10,719 nucleotides of DNA from positions 1 through 10,719 of the forward strand of contig JABMRW010000128.1 of NCBI GenBank assembly GCA_013202445.1, written 5' to 3'. The notes beneath the pieces are model-generated. The model did not search any database, had not been told where the DNA came from, and was given only the letters and a program-made list of their open reading frames with translations. Positions 1-6,647 of the stretch are shown piece by piece. The position numbers were made by a program, and so were the translations under genes. This DNA comes from Deltaproteobacteria bacterium. GTDB taxonomy: Bacteria > Chloroflexota > Dehalococcoidia > Dehalococcoidales > BS750m-G39. The first letter of the stretch is position 1, and every line of letters begins with the position of its first letter.

Positions 1-20
1 GGGGAGGGATTAGGTCAGCT

Positions 21-86
21 TTTAGCGTACGTTCTTATTTCCCACCCTCCCGCCCTACAGAAGTGGTACTTCTATCAATTTCTTTT
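21..86 (+). repeat. Dispersed hairpin repeat A, copy 1
   Basis: A unit of about 65 nt that recurs at 10414-10477 and 10493-10556. It has three parts in fixed order: a TTTAGCG-like lead, a C-rich stretch (TTCCCACCCTCCCGCCC) and a perfect hairpin AGAAGT-GGT-ACTTCT at 59-73, followed by an AT-rich tail ending in a T run. The distance from lead to hairpin is 38 nt here and 37 nt in the other two copies. It lies outside genes. The T run after the hairpin resembles a weak terminator, but the stem is only 6 bp. Function is unknown; orientation is given as read. Confidence 0.8.
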
Positions 87-200
87 TTTTGGGGGGCAAT
101 AAAAAGCACAAAAAAATTTGGGGGAACAATTCAGGCGTGGGTGAGCGTGGTATTTGTTTTTAGTGTTATGTTAAGCAGAAGCTAAGGGAGTGCTTACAAG

Positions 201-262
201 GGGGCTTTTAGCCCGCTTTCAATAAGGGCGGCGGGCGGGAATAGATATAAAACGGGGGGGGA
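201..262 (+). repeat. Dispersed repeat B, copy 1
   Basis: A block of about 60 nt that recurs at 10651-10711. It opens with a small inverted repeat (GGGCT-TTT-AGCCC, 202-214). This is followed by an AT-containing spacer, the shared 10-mer GCGGGCGGGA (231-240) and then GATATAAAACGGGG (244-257). In both copies it lies downstream of repeat A in the same orientation, 172 nt from the A hairpin to the 10-mer here and 151 nt at the right end. The sequence between A and B is poorly conserved. No open frame of note crosses it. Function is unknown. Confidence 0.75.
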
Positions 263-283
263 AGAAAAATGCGCCAAAAACCC

Positions 284-312
284 TTGGGTAATGCTGCATT
301 AAGAGGTATAAT
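284..312 (+). promoter_or_regulatory. Candidate promoter of the AT-rich membrane protein gene
   Basis: TTGGGT at 284-289, a 17-nt spacer and a perfect TATAAT at 307-312. The -35 box matches only at TTG. The expected transcription start (about 318-323) falls at or just before the ATG at 323, so the message would have almost no leader. That agrees with the lack of a usable Shine-Dalgarno site. Confidence 0.5.
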
Positions 313-322
313 TATATAAAAC

Positions 323-1435
323 ATGGAAAAGAAAAGAAGTTCAGACTCTAAGAATATCCCACCCTCACCCAATGGTTTAGATGAAGAGCTAAAGTCTGTG
401 TGGGAGGTGTGGCCTGAATGGCGTTTGGCTTTCCTAAATCGATATTCAAAACTCAAAAAGACTCTTTCCTTAAACTTTTTAAAAGTGAACGGGGTTGCCA
501 TCTCCGCTGTAATTATAGTAACATTGCTGCTTCACTACATTTTCCCAGATTTTTCAATTACCAAGGAGTCACTTTCCACGCTAGCAATTGGGATTTTAAC
601 TGCCAGTGCTGCCATCCTGACTATCATCGTAGCCTTTTTAACATTCTGGTTTGGTAGTGCCAGTAATAGTATGCAAAAAACGCGAGATATGATTAGAAAT
701 GAACTTCGCAGTTTAGACAGTATTAAGCGAGATATCGAGCCATATACTGCAGGACCAAAAGAAGGCCTCAACAAAGCCTTAGCAGAACAAGTACAAAAGC
801 TTGCACAAGAGTCAGAAATTTTCCTCAATTCCCTCAAAACAATTACTGGAAGATTTTTTAGGGCTGCCCAAGGTACTTACTACGATGGTGTAGGCTTAAC
901 TGAGCTTGATATTGCAGTTAACGTAACTGGAGGCGAATGGTTTAGCGCATATTTATCAGTGTTTAAAGAACATAGCGACCACGATTTCGCAAAAAAAACA
1001 TGGACAAACGCTATGGATATTTCACACCGAATTACCGAACTCAATGAGGAGGTAAGGCGCGCTAGTGATCAGGTCATGCAAATTGTCTATTTCATGCCCA
1101 CACTAATTTCAGTACTCTTCATATTTATTTTTTCTTTAGTAACTACGTTCATGTCTAGCACAAATGCCTTGCAACCTTTAGTCGGTCTAATCTTTGGTTT
1201 CATTCTGGTCACACTACTACCAACTCATTTAGTGATTACTGTCCGTTTTCTATGGGGCATAGTATTATCTAAACATGCTGCCTACGAAACTAATCGCCTA
1301 TTAGATATAGAGTGTAGTAAAAACATCGAACAAAGACATCCTATAGATTATACAGGTGCTTTGGAAAAGTATGCAGAGAGAATCACCCGTGCTTCCCAGA
1401 AAAGAGAGGAGACTACCAGTTCTGAAAACAGCTAA
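323..1435 (+). CDS. Unrecognised four-helix membrane protein, AT-rich
   Basis: Product of 370 aa; I do not recognise the family. Four hydrophobic segments are visible at about 55-74, 86-110, 254-276 and 285-307. They form two hairpins separated by a polar loop of about 140 residues (roughly 111-250) rich in charged residues and likely helical. A charged tail of about 60 residues follows. The short hairpins put the N-terminus, loop and tail on the same side of the membrane, probably the cytosol. The start is fixed: an in-frame TAA at 317-319 blocks any upstream start, and the next in-frame ATG would remove both first helices. No Shine-Dalgarno site lies at normal spacing; the nearest purine run, AAGAGG at 301-306, is 16 nt away. 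Base and codon use are clearly more AT-rich than in every neighbour, and the gene sits just inside repeat block B, so recent acquisition is plausible. It stands alone, converging on nfnB. The reading frame is secure; the function is unknown. Confidence 0.85.
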   Translation: MEKKRSSDSKNIPPSPNGLDEELKSVWEVWPEWRLAFLNRYSKLKKTLSLNFLKVNGVAISAVIIVTLLLHYIFPDFSITKESLSTLAIGILTASAAILTIIVAFLTFWFGSASNSMQKTRDMIRNELRSLDSIKRDIEPYTAGPKEGLNKALAEQVQKLAQESEIFLNSLKTITGRFFRAAQGTYYDGVGLTELDIAVNVTGGEWFSAYLSVFKEHSDHDFAKKTWTNAMDISHRITELNEEVRRASDQVMQIVYFMPTLISVLFIFIFSLVTTFMSSTNALQPLVGLIFGFILVTLLPTHLVITVRFLWGIVLSKHAAYETNRLLDIECSKNIEQRHPIDYTGALEKYAERITRASQKREETTSSENS

Positions 1436-1458
1436 TTAATTATTTAAACCACTTCTCA

Positions 1459-1477
1459 AAAGGACACTAGTTCCTTT
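1459..1477. terminator. Weak bidirectional terminator candidate between convergent genes
   Basis: AAAGGA (1459-1464) can pair with TCCTTT (1472-1477) around a 7-nt loop, in the 44-nt gap between the AT-rich gene (+) and nfnB (-). On the minus strand the stem runs into a short T run. The stem has only two G-C pairs, so this is a weak call, supported mainly by its position. Confidence 0.3.
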
Positions 1478-1479
1478 AT

Positions 1480-2880
1480 TTATCCCCTCAAATACTCATC
1501 AATTGAAGCGGCCGCTCTCTTGCCCGCCCCCATAGCGCTAATCACCGTAGTCGAGCCGGTAACGATATCACCGCCCGCCCAGACCTTATCCTTGACCGTC
1601 TTGCCCGTCTCCTCGTCGGCGACCACCGTGCCGTACTTGGTGGTCTCCAGGCCGACCGTAGTCGAGGCGATGAGGGGGTTGGGGCGGGTGCCCAGAGCCA
1701 CTATGACCTCGTCCACGTCAATAACGAACTCGCTGCCCTTTTTGACCACCGGGCGGCGGCGGCCGCTGTCATCGGGTTCGCCCAGCTCCATCTCATAGCA
1801 TTCGGCGCCGACCACCCAGTTCTGCTCATTACCCAGAAACTGCTTGGGGTTGGTTAAAAGCTTGAACTGGATGCCCTCCTCCTGTGCGTTTTCAACCTCT
1901 TCACGGCGGGCGGGCAGCTCAACCTCGGAGCGGCGGTAGATAATATAGACATCGTCGGCGCCGAGCCTTAAAGCGCAGCGGGCCGAGTCCATAGCCACGT
2001 TGCCGCCGCCGACCACGGCCACCTTCTTGCCCACCTTGACCGGAGTATCGTACTCGGGGAATTTATAAGCCTTCATCAAATTAACGCGGGTCAGAAATTC
2101 ATTGGCCGAATATATCCCGTTAAGGTTCTCGCCGTTAATGTTCAGGAACATGGGCAGTCCGGCGCCGGTGCCCAGGAAAACGGCGTCGTAGCCGTTAGCC
2201 AGTATCTCGTCCAGCGTGGCTAATTTACCCACCACCGAGTCCAGCTCAATCCTGGCCCCCAGCGAGGCGACGAATTCGACCTCGGCCTGGACAATCTCTT
2301 TGGGCAGCCTGAACTCGGGGATGCCGTACATCAGCACGCCGCCGGCGACGTGCAGCGCCTCGAAGATGGTGACGCCGTGCCCCAGCCTGGCTAAATCAGC
2401 CGCCGCCGTCAGTCCCGCCGGGCCAGAGCCGACCACGGCCACCTTTTTGCCGCTGGGCCTGGGCCTGGCCGGTGGTGACGAAGCTGCCTGCGGTACATTG
2501 CCCCTCTCCCAGTCGGCGACAAACCTTTCCAGGCGGCCGATGGCGATGGGGGCCTCTTTTTTAGCTAAAGTACAGGTTTCCTCGCACTGGGACTCCTGGG
2601 GACAGACCCGCCCGCAGATGCCGGGCAGGGCGTTCTTGCTCTTTAGTATCCTCACCGCTTCCGGCATATCGCCGTCGCGGATGGCCTGGATAAAATCGGG
2701 GATATCCACCTCCACCGGGCAGCCGGCGACACAGTTGCGCTTCTTGCACTGGATACAGCGGCCGGCCTCTTCCTGAGCCTGCTCCGGGCTGTAACCCAGC
2801 GCCACCTCGTTGAAATTCTTGCCCCTCTTCCTGGGGTCCTGGCGGGGCATCTCTACTCTATTAAGATTCAGTTTTGCCAT
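1480..2880 (-). CDS. nfnB: NfnB/GltD-like large subunit of NADH-dependent ferredoxin:NADP+ oxidoreductase
   Basis: Product of 466 aa, the usual length for this family. The N-terminal domain carries two Cys sets for [4Fe-4S] clusters: C42, C45, C50, C54 and C89, C93, C99, C103. A FAD Rossmann motif VAVVGSGPAG lies at 147-156 and a second dinucleotide motif VAVVGGGNVAMD at 287-298, followed by the YRRSEVELPAR segment of the GltD fold. By family knowledge, GltD-like proteins of this size encoded next to a FAD/[2Fe-2S] subunit form cytosolic NfnAB, which couples NADH and reduced ferredoxin to NADP+ reduction by electron bifurcation. The same pair is called sulfide dehydrogenase SudAB in some organisms. 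No glutamate synthase large subunit is present here, which argues against a GltD role. ATG start at 2880, preceded by AGAGG (2888-2892) 7 nt upstream; that site adjoins the nfnA stop, with a 12-nt gap between the genes. Cotranscribed with nfnA. Family call is firm; Nfn versus Sud activity is inferred. Confidence 0.93.
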   Translation of the reverse strand: MAKLNLNRVEMPRQDPRKRGKNFNEVALGYSPEQAQEEAGRCIQCKKRNCVAGCPVEVDIPDFIQAIRDGDMPEAVRILKSKNALPGICGRVCPQESQCEETCTLAKKEAPIAIGRLERFVADWERGNVPQAASSPPARPRPSGKKVAVVGSGPAGLTAAADLARLGHGVTIFEALHVAGGVLMYGIPEFRLPKEIVQAEVEFVASLGARIELDSVVGKLATLDEILANGYDAVFLGTGAGLPMFLNINGENLNGIYSANEFLTRVNLMKAYKFPEYDTPVKVGKKVAVVGGGNVAMDSARCALRLGADDVYIIYRRSEVELPARREEVENAQEEGIQFKLLTNPKQFLGNEQNWVVGAECYEMELGEPDDSGRRRPVVKKGSEFVIDVDEVIVALGTRPNPLIASTTVGLETTKYGTVVADEETGKTVKDKVWAGGDIVTGSTTVISAMGAGKRAAASIDEYLRG

Positions 2881-2892
2881 TTACTCACCTCT

Positions 2893-3726
2893 CTAAGCGG
2901 CGTGGCTTTTCCGCCACTCCTCGTAAGCGCACTTCTCTTCGTCGATATAGATACGCTGGCGGGCTGCCAGCAGTTCCCAGTCTACCTTATGCCCGTCAAA
3001 ATCGGGGCCGTCAACACAGGCGAATTTAGTTTCGCCGTCCACCGACACCCGGCAACAGCCGCACATTCCGGTGCCGTCGACCATTATCGGGTTGAGGCTG
3101 ACGATGGTCTTGACCCCGAAGGGGGCGGTGGTCAGGGAGCAGAATTTCATCATCACCACCGGTCCGATGGCGACGACTCGGTCGATTTTATCCCCGGACT
3201 CTAAAAGCTCCTTCAGCGGCCCGGTGACCACACCCTTGCGCCCATAGGAGCCGTCATCGGTGGTCACTATCAACCGGTCACTGACGCCTTTAAGCACGTC
3301 CTCCCAGAAGAGCAAATCCTGGCTGCGCGCCCCCAGAATGGTGATAATCTTATTACCGGCGTCTTTAAGGGCGCGGGCGACGGGGGCTACCGGCGCCGCC
3401 CCTACCCCACCGGCGACACAGACCACCGTACCGTAGTTATCGATTTCCGCCGGCACGCCTAAGGGCCCGACGAAGTCGGCGATGGCGTCACCTTTTTCAA
3501 GCAGCGCCAGCCGGGCGGTGGTGGCCCCCACCTCCATAAAGACAATAGTTACCGTGCCCTCGTCTTTATCCCAGTCGGCGATGGTCAGCGGGATGCGCTC
3601 GCCCCTTTCATCAATCCTGACCACGACGAACTGCCCCGCCTGAGCCTTGGCGGCCACCGCCGGCGCCGCCATCTTGAAGAGGTGAATGCCGGGCACCAGG
3701 TCTTCTCTCTCTAATATCTTATACAA
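2893..3726 (-). CDS. nfnA: NfnA small subunit, FAD/[2Fe-2S] ferredoxin-NADP reductase-like
   Basis: Product of 277 aa of the ferredoxin-NADP+ reductase superfamily. The FAD-binding barrel carries RIPLTIAD at 44-51, where R-P-L-T is the flavin-binding signature. A glycine-rich nucleotide loop AGGVGAAPVAPV follows at 105-116. A C-terminal cluster segment has D217, C222, C224, C225 and C237 (MVDGTGMCGCC then FACVDGP). From memory of Nfn structures, one Asp plus three Cys hold the [2Fe-2S] cluster, and D217 fits that role. In the complex this subunit is thought to take electrons from NADH and feed the flavin in NfnB. The start codon is TTG (3726-3724): AGGAGG at 3739-3734 lies 7 nt upstream, which settles the choice. 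First gene of the nfnAB operon, divergent from remA-gmk. Confidence 0.92.
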   Translation of the reverse strand: MYKILEREDLVPGIHLFKMAAPAVAAKAQAGQFVVVRIDERGERIPLTIADWDKDEGTVTIVFMEVGATTARLALLEKGDAIADFVGPLGVPAEIDNYGTVVCVAGGVGAAPVAPVARALKDAGNKIITILGARSQDLLFWEDVLKGVSDRLIVTTDDGSYGRKGVVTGPLKELLESGDKIDRVVAIGPVVMMKFCSLTTAPFGVKTIVSLNPIMVDGTGMCGCCRVSVDGETKFACVDGPDFDGHKVDWELLAARQRIYIDEEKCAYEEWRKSHAA

Positions 3727-3794
3727 CCGCCGACCTCCTTAATCTCATATCGCTAACCGCAAGACATGAAAAAGCTACCTCCAGAATCAACCCT

Positions 3795-3817
3795 CACAGA
3801 GATAGCCCTGTGTCTCT
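3795..3817 (-). other. Two mutually exclusive small hairpins in the nfnAB leader
   Basis: In the predicted nfnAB 5' leader, CACAG (3795-3799) can pair with CTGTG (3808-3812), or AGAGA (3798-3802) with TCTCT (3813-3817). The pairings share bases 3798-3799, so only one can form at a time. Stems are only 5 bp. It could be a small switch or chance; I recognise no riboswitch class. Confidence 0.2.
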
Positions 3818-3856
3818 ACCTGATAATAGCTCATTTACACTCTAGTCCATGGCAAT

Positions 3857-3885
3857 AGAATATCACCAAAAAGGGCATAATTCAA
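3857..3885 (-). promoter_or_regulatory. Candidate promoter of nfnAB
   Basis: On the minus strand: TTGAAT (3885-3880), 17-nt spacer, TATTCT (3862-3857). Each box matches the consensus at four of six positions. It would give a leader of about 120-125 nt before the TTG start. Confidence 0.4.
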
Positions 3886-3907
3886 GCCGTTTTGCCTGGT
3901 TTAGCCA

Positions 3908-3936
3908 TTGCCTAATTATCTTTTAGGGTATATTAT
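3908..3936 (+). promoter_or_regulatory. Candidate promoter of remA-gmk
   Basis: TTGCCT (3908-3913), 17-nt spacer, TATTAT (3931-3936), with four and five of six matches. Transcription would begin near 3943, about 27 nt before the remA ATG. A second TTGCCT lies 16 nt upstream at 3892-3897. The box lies only about 22 bp from the divergent nfnAB -35 box. Confidence 0.5.
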
Positions 3937-3969
3937 AGTAATCACCGCAATAACAAAGAGGTGATAAGT

Positions 3970-4263
3970 ATGGTCGCGGAACTGGTTCATATCGGATTCG
4001 GCAACATAGTAGCCATGAATCGGGTTGTTGCTATAGCTTCACCAAACTCAGCCCCTACCAAGCGCGCCATCCAGGAAGGCAAAACCAAGGGACTGCTAAT
4101 TGACATGACCAGTGGCCGGAGGACCAAGGCCGTTATCGTCTTAGATAGCGGGCATATTATCCAGGCTGCCCTGGCGCCGGAGACCATTGCCGGCAGATTG
4201 CAGGCCATCCGGGGCAGCTCACTGCTGAAACCGGAGCCAGGCGATGAAAAAGTCGAGCCCTGA
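3970..4263 (+). CDS. remA: RemA/DUF370 family regulatory protein
   Basis: Product of 97 aa from ATG 3970, full length for DUF370. Recognisable features are the N-terminal block LVHIGFGNIVAMNRVVAI, a central segment ending in GLLIDMTSGRR and the following KAVIVLDSGHII, which together match RemA (YlzA) proteins. In Bacillus subtilis RemA is a DNA-binding activator of matrix and osmoprotection genes. Elsewhere the family is little studied and often encoded just before gmk, as here. A GTG at 3961 would add three residues (MIS), but the ribosome site AGGTG at 3959-3963 overlaps it and sits 6 nt before the ATG, so ATG 3970 is the better start. The last 20 nt overlap gmk in another frame, suggesting coupled translation. 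The DNA targets here cannot be inferred. Confidence 0.9.
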   Translation: MVAELVHIGFGNIVAMNRVVAIASPNSAPTKRAIQEGKTKGLLIDMTSGRRTKAVIVLDSGHIIQAALAPETIAGRLQAIRGSSLLKPEPGDEKVEP

Positions 4264-4888
4264 GGGCGATTCCCCGGGCGGACCACGCTCAAGTCCGCTA
4301 GTTATAGTCCTTTCCGGACCTTCGGGAACGGGCAAGGACGCCATCTTAAGCCAGCTGAAAAAGTCCGGCTACCCCGCCGAGTTTGTCACCACGGTAACCA
4401 CCCGCCCCAAACGAGCCCAGGAGAAAGACGGCGTGGACTACCACTTTATCTCCGACGAGCGTTTCCAGGAGATTTTAAAGCGTAATCAGTTCCTGGAGTG
4501 CGCTGAAGTGTACGGCAACCGCTACGGCGTGCCCAAAGAGCCTGTGAGGGAGGCGCTGGAGGGGGGCAAGAACGTCATACTCAAGGTTGACTGTCAGGGG
4601 GCGGCTACCATCAAGAAACTGCTGCCCCAGGCGGTGTTTATCTTTATCGTGCCGCCTTCCATGGAAGAGCTTGCCCAAAGGCTGAGGGGACGGCGGACGG
4701 AATCGGACTTTGACTGTGACCTGCGCCTGAAAACCGCCCAGGAAGAGATGAAGCAGCTGCCCCTGTTTGACTACGTGGTGGTGAGCCGGCAGGGTAAGAT
4801 TGATTTAGCGGTACTGGCCATCGAGGCTATTATTATCGCCGAAAAGCACCGGGTAAACCCCCGGGAAATCTGCCTGCCCCCCGATTAG
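4244..4888 (+). CDS. gmk: Guanylate kinase
   Basis: Product of 214 aa, usual length. It phosphorylates GMP to GDP with ATP in the cytosol. The P-loop GPSGTGKD is near the N-terminus. It is followed by the GMP-binding region (TTRPKRAQEKDGVDYHF), a Y-G-x-x-Y-G-V-P segment (YGNRYGVP) and a lid-like RLRGRRTESD. The residue after the P-loop lysine is Asp, where most Gmk have Ser, Thr or Gly; I recall GKD in Chloroflexota Gmk, so this is more likely lineage-specific than damage. ATG 4244 is preceded by GGAG (4233-4236) at 7-nt spacing, inside remA. The TAG stop (4886-4888) overlaps the stop of the converging PiT gene. The rpoZ gene that often follows gmk is absent. Confidence 0.95.
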   Translation: MKKSSPEGDSPGGPRSSPLVIVLSGPSGTGKDAILSQLKKSGYPAEFVTTVTTRPKRAQEKDGVDYHFISDERFQEILKRNQFLECAEVYGNRYGVPKEPVREALEGGKNVILKVDCQGAATIKKLLPQAVFIFIVPPSMEELAQRLRGRRTESDFDCDLRLKTAQEEMKQLPLFDYVVVSRQGKIDLAVLAIEAIIIAEKHRVNPREICLPPD

Positions 4889-5886
4889 AGTGCCATCCCC
4901 AGCAGCCAGGCAAAGAGGTAACCCAGGCCAGCGCAGATGGGGAAGGTAAGTACCCAGGCAATCACTATATTGCCGGCTACCCCCCAGCGCACCGCCGAGA
5001 AGCGTTTGGTAGCCCCTACTCCCATAATGGCCGTGCCGGCGCAGTGGGTGGTGCTCACCGGAATACCCAGATACGAGGCTCCCTCAATAACCGCCGCCGC
5101 CGAGAGATTGGCGGCAAAGCCGTGAACCGGCTGCAGGGCGGTGACCTTGAATCCTATCGTCCTGATGACCCGCCAGCCGCCAAAAGCCATCCCTGTGCTT
5201 ATGGATAGGGCCGACAGGGCGATTACCCACCAGGGGATACCGTCCCACAGGCTGCTTTGACCGGTGTAAATCACCAGCGCCATGGTCATAACGCCGATGG
5301 GCATCTGGCCGTCATTCTTGCCGTGGCTGTAGGCCAGAAAGGCGGCGGTAAACCACTGCAGGCGGCTGAAAATAACCCTCATCCGGGCGGGAGCGCTCTG
5401 CCGGAAGACCCAGAACAGAATGACCATGAGGACAAAGCCGCCGATAAAGCCGAGGACGGGAGCCGCCACCACCGACGACAGTACCCGCTGCATGACATTC
5501 CACTGTATGGCACCGATACCCACCGTGGCGGCGCCGGCGGCGGCCAGCCCGGTAATGAAGCTGTGGGTGACGCTTACCGGCAGGCCCAGGTAGGTGGCTA
5601 CACCCCCCCAGACGATAACCGCCGCCAGTGCGGCAATCACCGTCAGGTAGGAAATAGCCTCGGGGACCAGAATCCCTTTACCGATGGTGCGGGCCACCTC
5701 CAGACCGGTGGCGGCGCCGGCAAAATTAAAGATGGCCGCCAGTACTACCGCATTGCGGGGGGAAAGGGCCCGGGAGCCGACCGAAGCACCGATGGCATTG
5801 GCGGCATCGTTAAAGCCGTTGACCAGAGCGAAGCCAACGGCAAAGACGATAATAACGATAAGAAGCAACAGGGAGGAATCAGGCAT
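4885..5886 (-). CDS. pit: PiT family inorganic phosphate permease
   Basis: Product of 333 aa, an integral inner-membrane protein with about ten hydrophobic segments. The two halves of the PiT fold show the family's internal repeat. GFNDAANAIG (24-33) matches SHGKNDGQ (187-194), and PVSVTHS in the first half matches PVSTTHC in the second. The conserved Asn-Asp pairs bind phosphate or cation in this family. It probably imports phosphate, perhaps as a metal-phosphate complex, with H+ or Na+; sulfate is a less likely substrate in this superfamily. The ATG at 5886 lies inside the end of the DUF47 gene (8-bp overlap), so translation is probably coupled; a weak GGGG stretch lies about 11 nt upstream. 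Its TAA overlaps the gmk stop by 4 bp. Confidence 0.93.
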   Translation of the reverse strand: MPDSSLLLLIVIIVFAVGFALVNGFNDAANAIGASVGSRALSPRNAVVLAAIFNFAGAATGLEVARTIGKGILVPEAISYLTVIAALAAVIVWGGVATYLGLPVSVTHSFITGLAAAGAATVGIGAIQWNVMQRVLSSVVAAPVLGFIGGFVLMVILFWVFRQSAPARMRVIFSRLQWFTAAFLAYSHGKNDGQMPIGVMTMALVIYTGQSSLWDGIPWWVIALSALSISTGMAFGGWRVIRTIGFKVTALQPVHGFAANLSAAAVIEGASYLGIPVSTTHCAGTAIMGVGATKRFSAVRWGVAGNIVIAWVLTFPICAGLGYLFAWLLGMAL

Positions 5887-6505
5887 GCTTGATGGCTACC
5901 CCTTCAAGGACATCAGCTACATCCTCGCACCTATCGGTGGCGCTCTCCATATGGGCGTAAATCTCGCGCCACTTGATAATATGGGCCATATCGGTGGAAT
6001 CATCAAAAAGCTCGGCGATGGCCGAGCGGTAGACCCTGTCGGCCAGATTCTCCAGCCGGTTAATCTCCACGCACCGTTTGAGCACCGAGCTTAAGATGAT
6101 ACGCTTTTTTAGCTGGGGCAGAACCTTTTCCACCTCTTCCGTCGCCTGCAGGATAATATCAGCCAGCTCCTTGGCCCTCTCGCCGGGGCGTTCTACCTTG
6201 TAAAGCAGCATGGCGTCCGCCGCCGAATGAATAAAGTCGGTGACATCATCCAGGGAGTGGGCCATATCGACTATGTCCTCCCGGTCAAAGGGGGTGACGA
6301 AGGTGCGGTTCAGGCGCGACATAATCTCGTGGGTGATGGTGTCCCCCTTATGCTCAAGCTCGGTGATTTCGGCTACCTTTCCCTCGACGTGCTCCCAGCT
6401 GGCAATCATCTCTTTAAGGCTGTGAGCCGCCTTGACCATGTTTTCGGCGCTTGCCTGAAAAAGGTCAAAGAACTTCTCCTCACGGGGGATAAAGGGGAAC
6501 TTCAC
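5879..6505 (-). CDS. DUF47/PhoU-like Pit accessory protein
   Basis: Product of 208 aa, predicted all-helical and cytosolic with no membrane segment. It carries the repeated acidic E-x-x-x-D-type motifs of the PhoU/DUF47 fold: ELEHKGDTITHEI, DVTDFIHSAAD, RLENLADRVYRSAI and ESATDRCEDVADVLEGVAIK. In PhoU-fold proteins such residues bind metal clusters. The family is routinely encoded with PiT permeases and is thought to modulate them. The start is GTG (6505-6503): AGGAGG at 6519-6514 lies 8 nt upstream. Promoter-proximal gene of the DUF47-pit operon, reached from the candidate promoter at 6635-6607 through a leader of about 95 nt. I see no Pho-box-like repeat. Confidence 0.93.
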   Translation of the reverse strand: MKFPFIPREEKFFDLFQASAENMVKAAHSLKEMIASWEHVEGKVAEITELEHKGDTITHEIMSRLNRTFVTPFDREDIVDMAHSLDDVTDFIHSAADAMLLYKVERPGERAKELADIILQATEEVEKVLPQLKKRIILSSVLKRCVEINRLENLADRVYRSAIAELFDDSTDMAHIIKWREIYAHMESATDRCEDVADVLEGVAIKHA

Positions 6506-6606
6506 TGTCTAATCCTCCTCTGCCCAAAGCAGGCATACCGGGACAACGGTGGGGGGGAAACCGGGGGGTGAGAAAAGGGAAACTCTAACATTTCGCTGTC
6601 ACTTTG

Positions 6607-6635
6607 AGTTTAGTGGAGGGACAGGCGAATGTCAA
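6607..6635 (-). promoter_or_regulatory. Promoter of the DUF47-pit operon
   Basis: Minus strand: perfect TTGACA (6635-6630), 17-nt spacer, TAAACT (6612-6607; four of six). It is back to back with the rightward promoter at 6648-6676, the two -35 boxes separated by 12 bp. Confidence 0.6.
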
Positions 6636-6647
6636 GCCAGAGACCAG

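Noticed and set aside
208..501. Minus-strand frame of 97 codons crossing the left repeat
   Set aside because: Runs through repeat B and antisense to the orphan gene, with a low-complexity Pro-rich end.
2216..2776. Open frame of 186 codons on the plus strand opposite nfnB
   Set aside because: Antisense shadow of a well-supported GC-rich gene; no recognisable motif or ribosome site.
1480..2880. Call as glutamate synthase small subunit GltD
   Set aside because: No glutamate synthase large subunit nearby, and the adjoining FAD/[2Fe-2S] subunit fits Nfn/Sud instead.
5257..5892. Open frame of 211 codons on the plus strand opposite pit
   Set aside because: Low-complexity, Gly/Gln/Asp-rich product typical of antisense to a membrane-protein gene; pit has clear family motifs.
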